Below are positions 51,849 through 54,779 of a stretch of 54,779 nucleotides of DNA, piece by piece. Both the position numbers and the translations under genes were made by a program. The stretch is from NCBI RefSeq assembly GCF_006228125.1, contig NZ_VDFY01000179.1, forward strand, positions 1 to 54,779, read 5' to 3'. Each line of letters begins with the position of its first letter. Position 1 is the stretch's first letter. The notes beneath the pieces are model-generated. The model saw only the letters and a program-made list of their open reading frames with translations, did no database searches and was not told the origin of the DNA. Source of the DNA: Micromonospora orduensis. GTDB lineage: Bacteria; Actinomycetota; Actinomycetes; Mycobacteriales; Micromonosporaceae.

Positions 51849-53294
51849 GTGACCGAGACCAACGGAATGCACGCAGTCGAAGTAGCGACGTCGAACGGCA
51901 CTTCCCAGCCCCGCCGCAAGCACCTCCTCAACGGCCGCCGGGTTCGAATCTCCGACCTGATCGACGCCGGACGGCTCAAACCAGGCGAGGAGCTCTTCTT
52001 CTACCAGCGCATTGGCGAGGCCCCACACCAGGCTGTGGTGACTGACCGTGGCAGGCTCCGGCTGCCTGACGGCCGGGAATTCAGCACTCCCTCCCGGGCG
52101 GGTGCCACGGTGGCGAAACGGAGAGCCGTGGCGGGATGGTCGGCCTGGCAGGTGGGACGGAATGGTCCGACCCTGCATCGACTTCGGCTGGAACTGCTTC
52201 AGGACGTCGCCAAGGAAGTCAGCACGGACCGGGAGACGTCTGAGGATGAGGCGGAGGCAGTCCGCCACCGCTTCGCCACGCTGGAGGGTGCCCGGGCCGC
52301 AGCCGAAGCCGGGCAGCCCCGATCGTTCACCGTTCGAGAGTTCATCGGGTTGTGGGGCTTGGAGGACCGGGACCGAATGGCGACCGCGCAGGTCGAAGCG
52401 GACCTGGCGAATCATGGCCTGACCACCAGCCCGGACTTCCGAGCCGTCAGCCTGGACCGGATCATCCGGGTCGTCACGCCGCCGGAGCAGGAGGAGAGTG
52501 AAGACGCGAACGACGGAGCCGGCGACACCGTCGAGGCCAACGCCGATGAATTGAGCGAAGAGAGCGTCGACATCGGGTTGACGCTGGAAAACCTCTTCCC
52601 GCACCGGATGTCGCTGGTCTCGGTGGCGCCCTCGGCTACCTTCGAAGAGGCGATCACCGCCATGCAGATCAACGATTATTCGCAGGTCGCGGTCCTTGCC
52701 AACTCTCACCAGCTCCACGGCTCGGTCTCCTGGGAGTCGATTGCCGCCGCGAAGCACCGGAACCCGGGTGCCAGCTTCAGTGATGCCATCGACCGCCGGG
52801 CCCGCGATCGGGTGTTCGACTACGACACCCGACTGCTGGACGTACTGGGCACGTTGCAGCAGCACGGCTTCATCTTCGTCCGCGACGACCAACGGAAGAT
52901 CAGCGGGATCGTCACGGCCGCCGACGTGGTGCGCAAGTACGACGAGACGGCCACACCGTTCTTCCTCATTGGCGAGATCGACCAGGAGCTTCGACACCTG
53001 ATCGTGAACACCTTCGACGAGGAAACCGTCCGGCAGGCCTGCGTAGCAGCCCGGCTCACCTTCAAGTCGATGGACTCGATGTCAATCGGCCAGTACCAGG
53101 CCGTGCTGAACAACGCCGCGTGCTGGGGGCAGCTCGGGTGGCCTCTGGACCGCGCCTTGTTCATCGCGCGTCTGGACGAGCTGCGCCAGGTGCGCAACAA
53201 CGTCATGCACTTCAACCCGGACCCAGTCAGGCCCACGGAGGTGGCGAAGCTTCGCAACTTCCTCAGTCTGATTCGCCTCTACATCGGCTCATGA
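51849..53294 (+). CDS. RAMA-CBS-HEPN multidomain protein
   Basis: 481-residue protein, divergent from the giant helicase. The N-terminus (about 24-105) matches a RAMA domain (DLIDAGRLKPGEELFFYQ, STPSRAGATVAKRRAVAGW), predicted to recognise modified adenine or restriction contexts. A helical middle follows, then a CBS pair (about 270-370; FEEAITAMQINDYSQVAVL, TLQQHGFIFVRDD, GIVTAADVVRKY), which usually binds adenosyl ligands. The C-terminus (about 400-470) is a Swt1-like HEPN domain with R449-N450-x3-H454 in RQVRNNVMHFNPDP, the RNase signature of HEPN toxins. The start is GTG at 51849. The layout suggests sensor, ligand switch and RNase effector in one chain. Confidence 0.78.
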   Translation: MTETNGMHAVEVATSNGTSQPRRKHLLNGRRVRISDLIDAGRLKPGEELFFYQRIGEAPHQAVVTDRGRLRLPDGREFSTPSRAGATVAKRRAVAGWSAWQVGRNGPTLHRLRLELLQDVAKEVSTDRETSEDEAEAVRHRFATLEGARAAAEAGQPRSFTVREFIGLWGLEDRDRMATAQVEADLANHGLTTSPDFRAVSLDRIIRVVTPPEQEESEDANDGAGDTVEANADELSEESVDIGLTLENLFPHRMSLVSVAPSATFEEAITAMQINDYSQVAVLANSHQLHGSVSWESIAAAKHRNPGASFSDAIDRRARDRVFDYDTRLLDVLGTLQQHGFIFVRDDQRKISGIVTAADVVRKYDETATPFFLIGEIDQELRHLIVNTFDEETVRQACVAARLTFKSMDSMSIGQYQAVLNNAACWGQLGWPLDRALFIARLDELRQVRNNVMHFNPDPVRPTEVAKLRNFLSLIRLYIGS

Positions 53295-53334
53295 TCCTGC
53301 CGCCCGGCGGCCCCACCGCAGAGAGGCTCACGGC

Positions 53335-54306
53335 GTGGCGACGCTGACCAGTGAGGTGAAAGACGCCAAGAGCCCGGTGGCTCGCTGGCTGCGGTCGACG
53401 TTCCCGCACCATCAGGGCGTGCAGGCCGACTACCGGGAGGCTGCCGGTCCGGCCCGGGTGCTGCCGTCGCCGGGGGTTGCGCACGGGACGCAGGGCGCCG
53501 CTATCGACTGGTGGTTGCGGTTTCTGATCGACCCAGCGCCGTCGGTGAGGCTCGCGGTGGCGGGGCTGCGCTCAGGGCGAGCACCGTGCGGACGGGCTGG
53601 CCTGGAACTGCTGCGAGATCTGGGCGCGGTCGACAACAGCGGCAATCACCTCGGGTCAATCCGCCCGACTCGGTTCGGTGATCGGCCCGACGAGTGGTGG
53701 GCGCGAGTCTCGTACGCGCTGGCGCTGCTGGCAGAGCTGTACCGGGCGCGGAACGTTGACGGCTCCCGTTTGATGCGACTCAGTCCAGACAGCAGCGCCA
53801 CGGACCTGCTCGCGCTGGCCGACGCGGACGAGGTCGCCGACCTGATTGCAATGCGAGATGTCGCGGCCGAGTGTCTGCTGCCGGCACTGCCTGCCGGGCC
53901 GGTCGCAACCGGCTCAACGTTCGACGGCAGCGCGGACGTCCAAGCCGACGCGGATCTGATAGTCGGCGGGATACTTGTGGACTTCAAAGCGGGGCAGGGT
54001 TCCAGGCCGCGGGCGGACGGCAGTCGAGCGGCGGTGCTGCGTCGGGAGGATCTGGACCAGCTCCTGGGGTACGTGCTGCTGGACTACTCCGATGCCTTCG
54101 CCCTGCACTCGGTTGCCATCTATGCGGTTCGTTACGGGCACTACGCGGCCTGGCCGCTGGCTGATCTGTGCGCTGAACTCGCCGGCCATCCAGTCCACCT
54201 AGAAGCGCTGCGGCAGGAGTTCACCCAGGTGGTGCAGGTCGAGCTGCCTGGATACCGCAGGGCGTCGATCCTTGAGCGCTTCCAGCGACGGCCGGCAGGC
54301 GATTAG
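53335..54306 (+). CDS. PD-(D/E)xK nuclease-like protein
   Basis: 323-residue protein. The C-terminal half shows a PD-(D/E)xK-type core: D207 in QADADLIVGG, then D216-F217-K218 in ILVDFKAGQG, a helix with a glutamine (EDLDQLLGYVLLDYSDA) and a following strand (SVAIYAVRYGHYAAWPL). The N-terminal half (VARWLRSTFPHHQGVQADYR, AIDWWLRFLI) is not recognised. GTG at 53335 has GAGAGG about 8 nt upstream. It lies 40 nt after the RAMA-CBS-HEPN stop and is most likely co-transcribed with it. Nuclease activity is predicted from motifs only. Confidence 0.65.
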   Translation: MATLTSEVKDAKSPVARWLRSTFPHHQGVQADYREAAGPARVLPSPGVAHGTQGAAIDWWLRFLIDPAPSVRLAVAGLRSGRAPCGRAGLELLRDLGAVDNSGNHLGSIRPTRFGDRPDEWWARVSYALALLAELYRARNVDGSRLMRLSPDSSATDLLALADADEVADLIAMRDVAAECLLPALPAGPVATGSTFDGSADVQADADLIVGGILVDFKAGQGSRPRADGSRAAVLRREDLDQLLGYVLLDYSDAFALHSVAIYAVRYGHYAAWPLADLCAELAGHPVHLEALRQEFTQVVQVELPGYRRASILERFQRRPAGD

Positions 54307-54310
54307 CTGT

Positions 54311-54634
54311 TCACCAGTCGCGGGCCCAATCCGGCGGCGGTACGACGGCGAGCTGCGGCTCACCGCTGATCGGTTCGAGAGCGTGCACCACGCGCAGGTG
54401 CCCGTCGGACGCAGCGTCCTCGTCGGTGAGGACCCGGCCACTGCTGCCGTCGGTGCTGACCAGGACCCAGCGGTCGGGGTAGCTGCCACCGTCGTCGACC
54501 AGCGCCCGCACCCCGAAGGTCCGGGCCAGGGCGACGGCCAACTCACGCTCCCCCTGACCGGTGGCGTCGGCCAGCGCGGCGTCACCGGCCAGGACCCAGC
54601 CGAATCCCTCGTCTTCGTCCGGCGGATTGAGCAT
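54311..54634 (-). CDS. Small hypothetical acidic protein
   Basis: 107-residue protein (LNPPDEDEGFGWVLAGDAAL at the start, YPDRWVLVSTDGSSGRVLTD in the middle, LAVVPPPDWARDW at the end). No known family; the pattern is like small immunity or anti-restriction proteins, but this is a guess. ATG at 54634 lacks a good ribosome site. It is convergent with the nuclease-like gene, separated by 4 nt. Confidence 0.5.
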   Translation of the reverse strand: MLNPPDEDEGFGWVLAGDAALADATGQGERELAVALARTFGVRALVDDGGSYPDRWVLVSTDGSSGRVLTDEDAASDGHLRVVHALEPISGEPQLAVVPPPDWARDW

Positions 54635-54672
54635 GGCGACTGGCCGAAGGGCGGGTCTGCTGCACCGATAGG

Positions 54673-54779
54673 TGACATCTGAGTTGGCTTGCCCTGGTGG
54701 CGGGCTGGAAGGATGTTGCTGTGCCCAAGCCCTACCCCCGTGAGTTCCGCGATGACGTTGTGCGGGTGGCCCGTGATCG
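54673..54779 (+). mobile_element. Left end of an IS3-type insertion sequence, cut by the window edge
   Basis: A transposase orfA-like start lies at 54721, and the sequence from about 54673 (TGACATCTGAGTTGG) could be the terminal repeat, since IS3 ends begin with TG. The other end is outside, so the exact boundary is unproven. Confidence 0.5.
54721..54779 (+). CDS. IS3-family transposase OrfA, N-terminal fragment
   Basis: GTG at 54721 begins VPKPYPREFRDDVVRVARD, the typical first residues of HTH_Tnp_1 proteins of actinobacterial IS3-type elements. GGAAGGA lies about 7 nt before it. Only the first 19 codons are in the window. Confidence 0.75.
   Translation, partial: MPKPYPREFRDDVVRVARD

Noticed and set aside
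1..54779. CRISPR arrays, rRNA or tRNA genes
   Set aside because: No regularly spaced repeats or conserved RNA cores were seen by reading; a covariance search was not possible.

Overview
The window is about 55 kb of very GC-rich DNA from an actinobacterium, most likely a Micromonosporaceae member (Micromonospora-like). The evidence is codon usage, many GTG starts, ATGA/GTGA start-stop overlaps, TAGGCT-type -10 boxes and the gene families present. This is inference; no rRNA gene or marker is in the window. No tRNA, rRNA or CRISPR array was seen.

Left part (1-17 kb), metabolism and transport. A formate dehydrogenase alpha subunit gene runs off the left edge and contains an in-frame UGA followed by a near-ideal bacterial SECIS hairpin, so it is a selenoprotein. 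Next come an IS110-family element, a VOC protein, two small membrane proteins, a NarL-type two-component system and a DUF1275 membrane protein. A GntR/FCD regulator lies tail-to-tail with a six-gene operon: a Dpp/Opp-type peptide importer (binding lipoprotein, two permeases, two ATPases) followed by a gamma-glutamyltransferase-like hydrolase. The same 9-bp sequence with a GTATAC core lies before the regulator and before the importer, which suggests one regulon for uptake and hydrolysis of a peptide or gamma-glutamyl compound. An MFS transporter missing its first membrane helix follows.

Central part (17-32 kb), signalling and conflict-type genes. A SLOG-family protein and a two-helix, TrkA_N, RyR-domain protein overlap in one operon and are divergent from a large AAA ATPase. 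After a cation:proton antiporter comes an FxSxx-COOH (fxs) RiPP locus. It has a 59-residue precursor, a cyclophane-forming radical SAM maturase, an HExxH peptide hydroxylase, a 1275-residue FxsT protein (degenerate MinD-like, TIR-like, NB-ARC and TPR regions) and a protein with an internal duplication. A deoxyribosyltransferase/TIR-like protein follows.

Right part (32-54.8 kb), defence-like. A 1998-residue protein combines a transglutaminase-like domain, DUF4011, an SF1 helicase and a Vsr-like nuclease (resembling Hhe). After a short stretch of DUF2267 and small hypothetical genes comes a divergent locus. Leftward it encodes a 2142-residue DEAD helicase/DUF1998/nuclease protein (DruE/DrmAB-like), a UvrD helicase with a ParE-like N-terminus and a soluble Ser/Thr kinase. 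Rightward it encodes a RAMA-CBS-HEPN protein and a PD-(D/E)xK nuclease-like protein. This five-gene divergon is the best candidate for an undescribed system. The window ends in the left end of an IS3-type element, consistent with a mobile defence island.
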